Shown here: positions 1 through 12,155 of the stretch, one piece after another
How the letters are laid out: each line of letters starts with the position of its first letter
Numbering within the stretch: position 1 is the stretch's first letter
Assembly: GCA_032718565.1 (NCBI GenBank)
Contig: JAVGVS010000055.1
Coordinates: 671,206-735,205, forward strand
Direction of reading: 5' to 3'
DNA from: Distichodus sexfasciatus
Lineage: Eukaryota > Chordata > Actinopteri > Characiformes > Distichodontidae
DNA: 64,000 nt
Notes under the pieces: model-generated
Seen by the model: the letters and a program-made list of their open reading frames with translations, nothing else
Databases searched by the model: none
What the model was told of the DNA's origin: nothing
Made by a program: the position numbers and the translations under genes

Positions 1-3000
1 ACCGGCGTTTTCCTCAGTTGTTGTTTCGTCCTTTGGTTTGCTTGGTGGTGTGCGTTTGCGCTCGGTTTCGGATCTGGAGTACCCGCTTCTCGGTAGTAGA
101 GTGTTGAGCTCTTTTGCCTCTCGCTCTGTCCCTCCACACTTCAACGTGACAACTAGGTTTTGTGTCGTGCTCCATTGGGCTACCAGAACAGTCTCCGGTT
201 CTCAAGCGTGACTCATGGAAGCCTCTCAGGAAGACAAGAGGAAGATCACTGTAGGAGTGTCACGCGTCCTAGTCTTACTCGGCGCAGGGCCGCACTTCTC
301 TCGTAAGCCCCTGTTCCCTTTTCAACATCCCATTAATGGGAGGTCACGCATGAACACGAGCACTAGGCCGGGCACTGAAGTGGGCGGCTTCAGCTCAGCT
401 GCGTTTCAATCCCTTTTTTTAACTAAGACACGGCCACATTCGGGATCTCTCCGGGGTGCTTGTGAAAAACCCATTTAAGATCTTGTTTTTCATCAGTTTG
501 ACCGGTTTTCAGACGCAACACCGGCGGTTAAGGAGAACGCCGCATGCGCGTCGAAGAGGTCAGGACGAGGGAGACGGTGTGTTTGCGAATATGTTTAGCG
601 CATCGAAAGGAAGAGAGGGTGGCAAGTGAACAGAACGCGAGGGTTTAGACCTTATGACCCTATGACGGGCTGCCGATGGAGAAATAATGAAATCGATAAA
701 TGCACTGCGAAAGTCAAGCCAGTGCAATAAAGCGTCGGCTCTAAATCCATACTGAATAAACAATGTCCTTTTCCTCAACCGTACGCACCTCTCCGGATTT
801 GAGCGCTCGTCGTCTGTGGCGAATTCCATTTGCATTAGATCTGGTGCAACTGCATTAAGGATTAAAGTGCTTCAGACGAGCCTCTCCCCGGTCAGTTCCA
901 ATTAGCTAAATGCTTCTTTAAAGCCTTTGGTGGGTCGGTTCGAACTTGTATGAATAATTCCCTCAGAGAACAAGTTATCACTGCTTTTCTCTGTCAGTGC
1001 CAGTTTTCATTCCCGTGGCCATGCTCCACTTCTTGGCCTTTATTTGGCTTCTTTTAGCTAAATGCCAAACGACTGAACAAGAGCGGCCACAATGGAACGC
1101 CGCCGACAGGCAGCACGGGCTCTGGCGCCAGCGTCATTCTCGACTTGCTCGTGACTCGCCAGAGAATGTTGACATGTGTATTCATTTTCCATTCATCTCT
1201 TTGTAATGTGTCGGTGATAAAAATCAGCAGGTGGGAGGGAGAAAGCCTCATTGTGAGCATGCAAATTTGCAGCTGTAGGATTCACGGTGGAAGCCCTTGA
1301 TTGATTTTGGCTCGACGAATGTGACTCAGGTATAAAGGACGGCAGTGCCAGCCACTCATCACTGTCCACTCCAAAGAATTCCAAGCTTCTGTGTGTCATA
1401 TAGAGGAATGGCTTGCGATAAGGCCTTGTGCGACTCTGTTTGACGGATTGCGTATTGACCAAACCAATTGGTTGATCACGGCCAACGTCATAAGCATCAA
1501 AACCCGAGTGATAAATGGAGTTATTATTGAGCCTGCTTCTCCTGCCCTTATCATGCGTCGCCCGTATTGGCAAGACAGGGGCCCATCCTCCATAATTCAT
1601 TTGTTAATGGTTAATATTGAGCAGCGCCATCACCGCTGTGGCATTTGGCCGTCTCATTGGCTCACCTGGCCTGTGGAGTGAGTGACCTTTCGCTTGTAAA
1701 CACACAGCTGCCTCCAACAACAGTCATGTGGCTGCAATCGGTGGGATAAGCACCCATTGTAAAGGTCTACACCTCTCCAAACTCGCAATCAGGACTAAAC
1801 AGGTCTCGATCTGTTTAGTCGTTGTTTTCAGTCTTTATTCTCAGTCTGTTCTTCTCTCTGCAGGTTGGCATTTGAACAGAGGCTTTTTTCAGCCTAAAAA
1901 ATGGAGTTCCTGTAATTGGAAATTTGATGGGTTCAAGTCTCAGAGGCTGCTCAGTGCTCCTGCACAAATGGATTAAAAGTGGATGTTATTTTTTGTTGTG
2001 ACTGTTCTTTGGCGTGTCCGCAGCATCTGTGTACGTTCTCAGACATCCAGGACATGGTAGGCTTGAAAACTTGAATCCAGAACAGCTGGACATCTTTGAG
2101 GTTCTTGAAGACATTTTACCTCTCATCGGAAAGGCTTCTTCAGTTATAAAAGGGTGAGGGGAGATCCAGGTATCTAGTGGGGTAGTCACCTTGAAAGTGG
2201 CCACGTACTCACCATGGCATCCTGTGAGTTTTTAGGGTCACACAAGCCAAGGGGTAGATCCGGATGTCATGTTAGGGTCACCTGAACCCAGGTGTGAGGC
2301 ATTTGTGGGCCACTGCCCCACTCTCCCATCTTGAGAGTCATCAAAATAGCATAGGAAGGGATTTTTAGACTGCTTTTTAGGTGACATTTGGTCGTCTAGT
2401 GGTCTGAGTGATTAAACGCCAGTTTTGGTGACTATATAATTTGGGGTTCGAATCTTTTAAGTCTAAAACCAACTTGGGGTCAAGGGCATTGCTCTGGAAA
2501 CTCTTCCTGTTCTTAGCAAAAGGATTAGAGCTTTGTTTAAATTCCATAAGTGCACTTGAAACACCTACATTGAACATCTGATGCCACCTGGAGTGAAGAG
2601 TCATCCATTGGCTTTGTCTTTCTGGATTATAGAATCCCACACTAATGGCACTGATATGGTTGTGGGATGATAGTATGGGATTTTAAACACATCAGCATCA
2701 TTTCTAGGTTCTAGGCCCCAAGAATATGCAGCAAAGAACATTTCTGTAGTTCAAATTTGACCTTTGATAAAGCGCTAATGGAGGACTTGGCAACATGCGG
2801 GCTAAAGAATGTAACGGTGACTCAACAAGGCTGTAAAGATGTAATGATATATTGTAATATGAAACTCATCCGCTTTTGAGGTTTGTGCTGGTGAATTTAT
2901 CCTGTATAAGTGGTGGGAAGGCCGGTGATTCCAGCTGAATCTGTCTGTTTAAATCAGCATAAAATGACAATCTTGTAAGATAGTGTTGTCATTTTTTGTG

Positions 3001-3597
3001 CATCACAAAGCTAAGAGTTTGTCAGTTAATACAAGGGTAAAACATTCTTCTGAGTTGATTTTTTACACTCTACAAAAACCAGAATATTGTCACACAGTGA
3101 GGCATGTCCACTTAGGACCAGCCTAATCAATTTCCCCCCTCTGTTCGAAGTGGTCTAAAGATCTGCATTCAGTTCCATATGTGATAACATTAGTATTTTT
3201 ATAATAAATGTTGAGTGTAATGGACCTGTTCTTTATCAGTTTTTAAAGGGTTAATAAGAAGGTCTACACTGCAGTTAGTTATGAACATCAGCCTCAATAA
3301 CAAACAATGCTTCCTATAGATGAGATGGTTTACGTCCTTGAATACCACACAATAAATAAATAAAGTATTTTTAATTCAAGGTGAATTCTCCATTCTTTTA
3401 AGCAGTGAGGTGTTTTTACGTTGCTTGTGTTCAGTGTTCATTTTCATTCTCCTCTACTACAGGAAGACGGTGTGTTGAGAAAATATGCATCATGGTTTTT
3501 TTTAACACGTTTGGCAGCTGTACCACATTTACGTCTATTTTTACTCTTTATGTTGTGCTTTCTGTTTTTTTTCCCCCCTTCTGTTTGTTCCGTACAG
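1..3597 (+). other. Intron between exon 7 and the VASE exon (3' part)
   Basis: No exon-like sequence of NCAM Ig4 is seen here, so exon 7 must lie upstream of the window. The intron contains degraded dispersed repeats: one at about 2040-2165 matching the repeat cluster before exon 16, and a worn tRNA-like SINE at about 2388-2560. The stretch 1430-1690 is balanced in composition, free of recognisable repeats and rich in homeobox-like TAAT cores, and could be conserved non-coding DNA. The tract at about 3566-3590 before the VASE acceptor is strongly pyrimidine-rich. Confidence 0.8.
2388..2560 (+). repeat. Degraded tRNA-derived SINE (family B)
   Basis: A tRNA-like head with CTAGTGGTC and a B-box-like GGGGTTCGAATC is followed by a worn version of the 'acttggggt-aaggg-cttgctc' body seen in better copies at 14040, 25445, 26095 and 43868. 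The tRNA-like part is an SINE promoter, not a functional tRNA gene. It is old and strongly mutated. Confidence 0.5.
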
Positions 3598-3627
3598 GCT
3601 TCTTGGACTCGCCCTGAGAAGCACAAG
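3598..3627 (+). CDS. ncam1: NCAM1 VASE (pi) cassette exon, 10 codons
   Basis: An exact 30-bp exon flanked by a pyrimidine-rich tract ending CGTACAG and a donor GTACTG encodes ASWTRPEKHK. This is nearly the mammalian VASE peptide (ASWTRPEKQE as I recall it), differing only in the last two residues. VASE inserts ten residues in Ig4 between exons 7 and 8 of NCAM. In mammals its use rises with neuronal maturation and reduces the neurite-promoting activity of NCAM. Here it lies in phase 0 and joins exon 8, which also begins in phase 0, so it can be included or skipped without a frame change. Size, position, phase and sequence all agree, so chance is very unlikely. The donor is sub-optimal, as expected for a cassette exon. 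Confidence 0.93.
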
Positions 3628-4590
3628 GTACTGCTGCCGATCACGTAGCCCGGCCGAGCACTAATGCTAGAGAGAGCCATTACTGCTGCAGAGCGTCAAG
3701 TGTTCGATCCCTCTCACCCACAATCCCCTATAGACCGGCACGTCTAGTGGCGCGTATGGGCTGCGTATGATGAGATAGCCTTCCCCCCTTTCCACAACGA
3801 CCGACGTGTGGTTTCATTCCTTACATGCGCCGTCTCCCCCCATTATTTACCCCGATAGCTTTTATGTGCAGAAGTAGTGAAGATGTTATCAGGGCTCTCT
3901 AAACTGCGAAAACTATTTCCTGTAACTGCCTGGCCTTTTTCACCGTACCATTTCTTTTCTCTCTCTCTCTCTCTTTCCCTCGCCGCTCTCGCTCGATCTC
4001 CGCACGAGTCCCCTCAGAGAAACTTTCTCTAGAGACTTAAAAACAAAACACGCTTCAAAGGCAGAGAACCGCCAGGCACCTTTAGAGCGAGAGAGAGAGG
4101 GTGGGAGGGAGATGAAGTCCAAATCCCAGTTTTCCACTATAGAGGAGGATCTAGCAGCTCTTGAGAGCCAACTAACACCCATCACCAGCTGTAGATGGCA
4201 CATAGTGTCCTCTCCTACTAAAGAATAAAAACAGCTCAGTCCAGCAGACTCTATCAGACAATCTGAGGTTTAAAGTGGTCAGTGGTCACCCTTTTTGGCT
4301 GTAACCATTTTAAACTGTGGTTTGGAACCACTGAAGATGGTTTAAACCCGTAATCCGTGGGCAAAAAAAAGTGAAATAGAATTGTCTGTGATATGAAAAC
4401 GACACAGCGCCATATTTTTTATCATAAGTTATTATTTTGATCACTATAATATACACATTGAAATGTATTTTACACGTAACTCATCTTTTGTGCTTTGACA
4501 GATATGATTCCAGGTATGATTAACAAGCAGTTACTGCATCCAGAATCCCAGTGCTCACATACACAGTTTTGATCTCTATTTACATACAAA

Positions 4591-4790
4591 AAGTGAGTGA
4601 TTATTTGTCATTGTGAACACAGCACCGCACAGCACACAGTGCTCCACAAACAAATGTGACCCACCCGTGAAGGAGCAGTTGCCATCTTTTTTGGCAGCGC
4701 CCGGGGAGCACTACTTGGGGACAGTACCTTGCTCATGAGTACCTCAGTGGTACAATGACAAATAATCACTTACGTTTCACTTTTATTATC
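4591..4790 (-). repeat. SINE family A, truncated, with inverted tail
   Basis: The tail half reads on the plus strand as gtgagtgattatttgtcatt, then the acagcac/cacaca box, then ggtaccttgctcatgagtac. The copy breaks at 4755, before the tRNA-like head. It is followed at once by aatgacaaataatcacttac, the reverse complement of its own start, so a second tail fragment sits head to head. Sense orientation of the family is minus, because the tRNA-like promoter lies at the right end in intact copies. Confidence 0.7.
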
Positions 4791-4916
4791 CACCAAAAAC
4801 ACTTCTTCAAACCTTGCGCTGGTCTGAGCTGGTGTTTTCTATAACGTAGCGCACCGTAACCCTAACGTAGACCGCTAATAACCCACGTCAAACTCTTGCG
4901 CTGGTCTCTTGCTCAT

Positions 4917-5015
4917 GGATTAAACCTAGTCTTGGACTAAGTTGTAGTACCAATGGTGATTTACCATTCAAACTCAAAATTAGTCCAGGACTAGGCTTAA
5001 TCCTGGACTGGGAAA
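4917..5015. repeat. Fold-back MITE with inverted CTAGTCC/GGACTAG arms
   Basis: Two arms of about 24 nt, beginning GGATTAAACCTAGTCTTGG and ending CCAGGACTAGGCTTAATCC, are reverse complements with few mismatches and enclose about 45 nt. A related copy lies at 47385-47510, and one arm forms the unit of the 63-bp tandem array at 38530. This is a non-autonomous inverted-repeat element of unknown transposase class. Confidence 0.65.
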
Positions 5016-6362
5016 TTAGCCCCTGGTGTCTAGTTTAAAGGCTACATGCTGTGTTTGTGGTCACTAGCGTCCGTCTGCCTTCAGTAACCTTCGGTAGATG
5101 CCGTGGTTTTACTTGCTGGTGTGTTTGTTGTAAATATTCATGTGTTTTCAGGCCGAACTGATAATGAGTGATTCAGATGCATATGGAGTGTGTGGGCAGC
5201 GATCAGCACACCATCATCCTCAGGATGAAAACTATTATAGATCTTCCCACGCATTATTTCTCCGTCTCGAGAAGAAACAGTATCATGGATAGAAACTTCA
5301 AGACCACTTTAATGTGCGCACTTTACCACTACAGCCGGGTTCACGCTGTGCCCTTTTTATAGATCGTGTGCTTGATGGCTTATAAACAACTGCACAATCA
5401 GATCGCCATACCTTTTTTGCCTCCTACCGTCCCCGAATGAGAGCTCAAACTGTACTGTGGGATGTTTTTTTTGCCATCACTGAGGTGCTCTCACCAGCCA
5501 ATAAAAATTGCCCTGACTGGCTTATTACAGAGCTGCCTATATATGTGTTTATGAGCAACAAGTCTAAAGCTCCAGCTAGCAGGTAGCTGAGGTGTTTTTG
5601 TCTTTCCGTGGAGAATGTGATTGTCCGTGGAAGAAACAAGGTAAATGCTGGCGTACGTGTCTCAAACCCATGCTTCAGAAATCTGGTGTTTTCTTCTTAC
5701 GGAGCGACAAATTTCTTGAAATGACGTTGTGTTTTGATATGAATAGAAGTTAAATCAGCATATTGTTGCTGTCGGGTTGAAACCTCCTAAGTCCATTTCG
5801 TGTCAATAGTTACTATTTGTCATAAAACAATTCTATTGGTCAGTCTTCACTTTGGCCTAACAGTTATAGAAATATTTGACCAGTGAAAAGTGTTGAAAAC
5901 AGCTTGTTCATATAACTTTTATATTGCGTGGGGTAAAATTTTGGATTTTTTGTTTTTAGTGTTTTGAAACAGTGAAAGGTCTATACTGTACTGTTGTGAA
6001 TAAATTTCGCTGAAAAACTTACCCTTTCCATCCTAAAAACGTGACTTTGTTGAGGTGAGGAATTCAATTCCAGCGGAATGTGAAAAGTTTCGGTTTTGAC
6101 CGCTCTACTTCAATATTTACGGTAAATCCACTGGTTGACTAGCTTGTGATTTATACCCAGGTATTACATGTCTATATGTCAGCGAGCGTTTCCTCTGTGT
6201 GAATGTGAATTGGAAATATAGACCCATTTGAATACCTTTGAAGAGCATGACAATTCATACTCAGCCTTTAGAAGTTTTTGAAATGACTTTTTCTTGCCGT
6301 CTTGCACTGTTGGCACTTTCGATGTCCAGAGTTTGAACGCTGCTGTCCACGACGGCCTATTC

Positions 6363-6582
6363 TTAAGCACCACACAGCACAGCACAGCACACAGAGACCT
6401 CTGTATTTGCTCCATCCGTAAAGTAACAGTGGACATCTGTTTTGGCAGCGCCAGGAGCAGTACTTGGGTACCTTCCTCATGAGTACCACAGTGGTACCTT
6501 TACCTTTAGTGGGACTTGAACCAGCGACCTTCCGATCGCAGGGCCAACTCCCTAAACGTGACGCTACCAACTGATGCCCTGC
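6363..6582 (-). repeat. SINE family A copy (tRNA-derived)
   Basis: The copy runs from the acagcacagcac box through cctcatgagtaccacagtgg to a tRNA-like end. Read on the minus strand, the end gives GGTAGCGT-CG (A-box-like) and GGTTCAAGTCCC (B-box-like). The promoter lies at the right end, so element sense is minus. The same family occurs about ten times in the window. Confidence 0.8.
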
Positions 6583-7474
6583 TACATTTTTTGGCCACTT
6601 TGGCCATTTTAGTGCCTCGACTCACTTCCCTCAGCAGGGAGGAAGAGGAGGAATAAGGAGAGATAGTAGCATTAACCCAAAGCTGAGCGATCCCTTTCAG
6701 CCGCCAAAGACCTTGAGAAGGAGCGCTGTTTTTATTTCCTCGCCGACTCGATGCTCTTTCACGACCGAGCAAAATGAGGCGTTCTGCCTCCTCTATTAGA
6801 GCAGATAAGATGCACGCTGCCGAGCTCTGAGCTCTTTTTTTATCTCACTCTGTCTCTCATAAACACACTCTCTCTCTCTTTTTCATTTGTAGTATGAACT
6901 GTTTCATTTGCTCTTCCTCGCCCTCCCTCTCTCTCTCTCGTGTGCGCGCTTCATTCTGGCAAAATGTGACAAGAGACGAACAAACGAAGGCCCAAAGTGA
7001 TTCCGCGCCTGCGTTCAAGGTTGAATCGAGTGTCGGTTGTTTTACTCGAACGTGCATGAAGCTCGCGATCAGACATTCTTTTCACGTCGTTCCGTACTGT
7101 CCATTACCATGCGAGGCGGGCGAGCTAGCGGATGCGGGCGACTGCGCGGCATGCTAACAAGTCACTTCGTCGCTTTCTGGCGGCACGTGCCGGCTAGAAT
7201 TTATGGCCAAAACGTGACTAAGTCGAAAGCACCCTGTAAATCACATCCAGGAAAAATTGATTGAATTTTCCAAGCCGAGCTCAGGGTTTGGTTTTTTTTT
7301 TTTTTTACCTCACTGACCATTGAACAGGTTCTTGCTAAATGAAGTGCCTGTGGAGATTCTCGGAGACGTCTCATTCCTTCTCTCACTCCCCCTCCCTTTG
7401 CCCCCTCCCGCTTCCTCCCCTCCCTCAGGCACGGCCCGGGCAATAAGAGTGTCATTCGCTTCATTCGATATGAT

Positions 7475-7604
7475 CGGGGAGAAGTGCTTGGGGACGGTAC
7501 CTTGCCAATGAGTACCTCAGTGGTACCTGTACCGGTTCGGGACTTGAACCAGCGACCTTCTAATCACGAGACAAACTCTCTAACTGTTACGCTACCAACT
7601 GTCC
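7475..7604 (-). repeat. SINE family A copy, 5' (tRNA-side) half
   Basis: Only the tRNA-related half and adjoining ggtaccttgcc-atgagtac segment are present. On the minus strand the B-box-like GGTTCAAGTCCC is intact. The tail half with the acagcac box is missing, so the copy is truncated. Confidence 0.75.
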
Positions 7605-8185
7605 ATTCAGTTTACTCTCTTGAGTCTTCACATACACGGCAATGAAGGGCCAGCGTTTTCCGTGGCGCGTTTTAACAGATTTATTAGTCACGCCAGCTGA
7701 CACGCGATTACTCAGCTATTAAACATGCGTTCCTCCTCCGCTGCCTCCTCCTCTCTCGCGCTAGAGCCGTCAGCTGCGTTCATCATGTTCCTTCCCACTC
7801 TCCGCCATCAGTTACGGGATGTTTGCCGGGGGAGAAAAAGTTATTAAAAATACTCTAATATATCATTCAGCATTTTTCTTATTAAATTAATTGATGTAAA
7901 CAGCGTCCCACCACCAGTCTCAAATGTAGGACAGACAAGCTCCGAGCTTATTTATTTCACTCTTTTTTTCCGTAGCCAATTTCAGCAGCGTTAATCCAAG
8001 CTTAGCTTCGTCAACAGCGTTTTAATAGAATAAGATAACACGTGAGCGGCGGTGTGTTGGGGAAGTTGTCATGAAGGGGGAAATAAAAACAGAAAGAAAT
8101 GTGACTCATATTTGTACACTCACGTTTCCTCTAAATACTTATGAAGTTCTTAAACAAGACTCTGAACGTCATCCTTATCCAGACC

Positions 8186-8698
8186 CTCCAGGATTTCACG
8201 ATGTTGTGATCGCAGCCATTCGTCCAAATTCAGTCAATCCCCACGAATTCATTACTACCGTGCAACTTTGACCAATTACCAACTTTTTTGACCAATCACA
8301 CAAAATGTTGAGCCATGCGTCAGCGAACTCACTTCCTTGTTACATTTAGAAGACGCAGGAAATGTGTGATGAAAACGCCTCACTTTTACCTGCAGAAATA
8401 ACTTAAATGATTAATGGTTAATAAAAACAATAGTGGATTTGTTCCATTTATTTTAATTAATTGTTAAAGAATCATTATTAACAGTAATTATTAACATTAT
8501 TAACATCATTATTAATCATGCAAGACGGGGACAAAATCACAATTTTTTCGGCAACTTTGACTTGCTCCTGCAACTTTATTGCAACAAAACGGCTAAAAAC
8601 AACGAAACTTTTATCGCGTTTTTTTTACGCTGTTGCAAAATCATGAATTTTAGGTTGCAACAATCTAAAAAAACAAGCTCACAAAATCCTGGACCTCT
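8186..8698. repeat. Dispersed DNA element with CCAGGATTT ends
   Basis: The element begins CTCCAGGATTTCACGATG and ends with an inverted CACAAAATCCTGGACCTC. The interior shares many phrases with 35335-35850 in the opposite direction, for example the ggaagtc-gttcgctgacg and gcaactttgac segments. The inverted ends suggest a non-autonomous DNA transposon. I cannot assign a superfamily. Confidence 0.55.
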
Positions 8699-9585
8699 TT
8701 TGTGAAACAGCCTACAAACTCGGAACTTCTGCACAGGTCTGTGATTCCTAGATCAGAATCACCTCTTTGTTTAACAGAATTTCAAAAATATTCAAAATAA
8801 CCAGCACATCGTTTAGAAGGTCTTAATGTCACTGTTGATTCATTTTCAATTAATTGCCCAGCCGTAGTTGTGCTGCTGTTGTACAGTACAGCAGCAAAAG
8901 TCCTGTTTCAGCCCCAACGCGCTGATATTATTAGTTACAGGCACTGACCAAGCGTCTGCTGAGTTAACACAGTGTGTGTGCGAGCGTGAGTGTGTGTGAG
9001 CTCACCATGTAGTAAGAGGCTCTTTGATAGTCCTGGTACAAGAAATTGGCATCTGCGGACTTAATGCGGTGTGAAGTGTTGGCACGTGTGTGTGTGGTGT
9101 GTGTGTGTGTGTGTGTGAGAAGTCGTGAACCGTTTCAGGGCTAACGTCCCAGCTGCGCAGTTCAAAGAGGCTTCATGAGGGAAACGGCTTAAAGTTGCTC
9201 CAACTGTGTGGTCCACTTCATTATTGATTCCTGTCTAACTGCCTCGTAGTAGACACACACTCACACACTCTCCTCTCACAGCTCCGCAGAGGAATCCTGC
9301 TCCACTTCTCCACTCTAGTACACCTCCAGAGCTGTGTACTAACACTTGTCAGCTAACAAATCCACATCGTTTCTTTCCGCCCCAGTTTTCTTCTTTTTTT
9401 TCTGTCTGGTTCTGCACAACACTGCTAAAGCTAATTTCAAGCTACTTCTAAAAGTAGCTGAGATTAAGCTGAGATTAATAGTAGCTAAGCTAGAGCCAGG
9501 CTGCTGTTTTTAATATAGTAATCAGCTACGCTACGAGCTACAGAGAGCATGTAGATAACGATATATAGATAACGGCCATTTCATC

Positions 9586-10190
9586 TTGGCCGAGGTGGAC
9601 TCCACCCTCCGACTCCATCTCACAGCTGCCAAGAACACGCCATGACGCCAGGACAAGTGGTAGCTTATTAGATGCCACTTCTGCCAGTTTAGCACCAATC
9701 AGAAACTCCTGGTAGTTGAATTAGCCACTGGTTTTTGCTTCCATCTTGGCCAATGGGAATTCAATCCTCCAACTCCATCTCGCAGTTGCTGAGATTGTGC
9801 TGTGACGCAGTGGTCACAGTTACCAATCAGAGGGCACATCTGGAAATTCAATTCCAAATCAGAAACTCCTGGTAGTTGAATTAGCCACTGGTTTTTGCTT
9901 CCACCTTGACCAATGGGGATTCAATCTTCCGACTCCAACTCGCAGCTGCTGTGATGCAACAGGCACAGCAACCAATTAGACGACACTTCTGTCAATTCTG
10001 CTCCAATCAGAAACTCTTAAACTTAAATTGGCCACTGGTTTTTGTGTCCATTGTGGCCACTCCATTCTCAAACTCCACTTCACAGCTGCTGAGAGTGTGC
10101 TGTGATGCGGTGTGCACAGTAACCAATCAGATGCCACTTCTGAAAATTAACCACCAATCAAGAACGCCTGCTAGTTGAAAATAGCTGTGT
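9586..10190. repeat. Tandem repeat, four units of about 140-160 bp
   Basis: The core 'actccatctc-cagctgc' recurs near 9611, 9771, 9931 and 10071, each followed by 'caatcag-(g)atgccacttctg' and 'aatcagaaactcctggtagttg'. Single diverged units also occur at 13380-13520, 30455-30565 and 56005-56120, so the array is a local amplification of part of a dispersed mobile element. It ends about 145 bp before exon 8. Confidence 0.8.
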
Positions 10191-10333
10191 TTGAAAAGAG
10201 CATTTTTAAAGTTACAGCGTGTTTTTACTACTAATAAAGTAGTTAAGTTAGTAGCGTGACTGTTTGTAGGTAAGGTTTACAGTGTCTCACTTCGTCCCTC
10301 TCTTTCTTCCTCCCTTCTTCTCTACCTCTCCAG

Positions 10334-10484
10334 AGTCTGGACGGTAACGTGGTGGTGCGTAGCGACGCTCGCGTCTCCTCGCTCACGCTGAAGTACGTGC
10401 AGTTCACCGACGCTGGACAGTACCTCTGCACCGCCCGAAACTCCATCGGACAGGACATCCAGAGCATGTACCTGGAAGTGCGCT
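10334..10484 (+). CDS. ncam1: NCAM1 exon 8: C-terminal half of Ig domain 4
   Basis: This 151-bp exon encodes 50 codons plus one base. The peptide starts SLDGNVVVRSDARVSSLTLK and matches the end of NCAM Ig4, including the F-strand motif DAGQYLCTA whose cysteine pairs with one in exon 7, outside the window, and the closing QSMYLEVR. The acceptor is CTCTCCAG and the donor is GTAAGA, which is strong. The single trailing T joins AC of exon 9 to give Tyr, so VRYAPK reads through the junction as in other NCAMs. The start is in phase 0, which allows direct joining either to exon 7 or to the VASE exon. Confidence 0.97.
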
Positions 10485-11149
10485 GTAAGAGTTCTCCCTC
10501 TCTCTTTTTTTCCTCCTCCACCTCTCCTTTTTCTCCTCCTTCTCCTCCCTCTTTCCTCTTACTCACCTATCATGACTTTGATTGGATTTTTTAAATTGCT
10601 TCGAGTCCAAGTAAGAGTTTGTTCATCAGTTATTATTGCTTTTGTGAGCTTGTTGAGTGAGCGAATGAACTTATGCCTGTTCCAGCCTTTCTGTTTAAAA
10701 GCCAGGACACTGTTGTGTTTAAATGTTTAAATGTGTTTAAATGCGTGGGCCATTTTTCATTATTCGATCAGCCAGATGTTAAAGGGCCTCATTCAACAAC
10801 CGCTCTTAAAGCCAAGGACGCTGATATTTGGTAAGAACAGAATTTACAGAAACCGCTGTGCAAACATTAGCTGATTGGGTTTTCTACAGTTCTGCAGGTG
10901 TATTTTATTATACCATTAAAATGTCAACTTTTTTAGAGCATATTTTTAAGAAATAAATGAGGAATGACATATTTTGAGCTTGTTTTAGGTACAGATTCCT
11001 TCTCAGGAATTTTGGCTGCTACATGATCACTTGGACAGATCATTTGGATGGACTCAAACTCGGAGTTCCAAACAAAGTGGTTGAACTTTTAGCAAAGCAC
11101 ACGCCCAAATTGTTGTTACAAGACAGACAGGGTTCAAGTCTAAGATTTA

Positions 11150-11560
11150 TGATTCTTTATTTGTCAGATATAGAGTTATAAAAGTGTAACACATAGTGAA
11201 ATGCACCCTGATCAAAGTCAAAGTAAACTTTATTGTCATCTCTGCTATATACTGTACAGATACATAGAGAGACGAGACGACGTGGCTGGATGTGCAGGAG
11301 GTTAGAAACAGTTATAGTATGAAAAAAATTCTATATCCAGTCTATTTATACATTCATTGTTCAGTATTTGTGCAAATAGTGGCAGCAGTGCAAAAAAATT
11401 ATTATTGCAGTGTTGTATCAACAGTCATTTGAGGAGGAAATAGTCCGTATAGCAGCAAAAATAAAGTGCATCACCGCAACGGTGATGTGTAAAGTGCAGT
11501 GGTGCAACAGAGTCAGAGTTGCTAATTAACACTAAAATTTTTAGATTAATTAATAGATGA
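11150..11560. repeat. Unclassified interspersed repeat
   Basis: The segment aaagtaaactttattgtcat followed by gagacgagacgacgtggc is found again, reverse-complemented and diverged, at about 19320-19405. A lineage of short 3'-truncated retroelement tails would fit, but I see no reverse transcriptase sequence. Confidence 0.5.
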
Positions 11561-11698
11561 AGTTGAGTTGAGTTAAAAGTCTGTGTGAACGTAAGTAGAA
11601 ATGAACAAACTGATTAAAAAGAAACAAGAAATTAAATTGAAAACAAAATAATCTAGAAAATTATGTTTCCTAAAAATAGATATTTAAACTATAAACAG

Positions 11699-12155
11699 TA
11701 GGAGTGCACGATTCAGTAAATCTCACCATTTAATTCAATTCCGATTCTTGGGCACATGATTTGATTCAGAAACGGTTCACGATTCATAAGCGATTCACGA
11801 TTCAGTACATAGATGAATTTGTTTCCAGATTGTTGTTTTGAGTTACTTTCCCATTTGACTGTGGGAGATCAACAAAAAAAATCACACTGAATCAAATGTA
11901 GTTTACAAAATGTACTGCATATGTGAGCATACTGCCTGCATTTCCTCCATGCTTACATGGAGGAGGGTCTATCTGGGCAGATTTCCACATTGCGCCATCT
12001 ATAGGATCAGAGAGCTGAACTTGTGTCGGGGAAAAAGTCAACTAGTGCCATTACGTTGATTGAAAAATATCAATTGATTTTTTGGAATGCATGAATCGAT
12101 TTTGAATCAACAGAGAAAGAATTGCGATTTGATAGGATTTTTTTGCACATCCCTG
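11699..12155. mobile_element. hAT-like non-autonomous element with 8-bp TSD
   Basis: The ends are TAGGAGTGCACGATTC and, inverted, CAGGGATGTGCAAAAAAATC. The flanks ATAAACAG (11691-11698) and ATAAACAA (12156-12163) match at seven of eight bases, as expected for a hAT-type 8-bp target duplication. The interior is rich in gattca/tgaatc motifs and has no transposase frame. Family assignment rests on the target-site length and terminal sequence only. Confidence 0.65.

Larger units (their letters stand above)
3628..10333 (+). other. Intron between the VASE exon and exon 8
   Basis: This 6.7-kb intron holds three or four copies of SINE family A (4591, 6363, 7475), a fold-back MITE fragment (4917-5015), a dispersed element at 8186-8698, a GT microsatellite near 9088-9117 and a fourfold tandem repeat of about 155 bp (9586-10190). 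No further NCAM coding sequence was seen. Regions 5040-6360 and 6590-7470 show nothing recognisable beyond CT-rich patches near 6850-6940 and 7378-7425. Confidence 0.85.

Noticed and set aside
1..3597. Search for exon 7 (first half of Ig4)
   Set aside because: No frame resembling the expected Ig4 N-terminal half was seen on the plus strand; exon 7 must lie upstream of the window.
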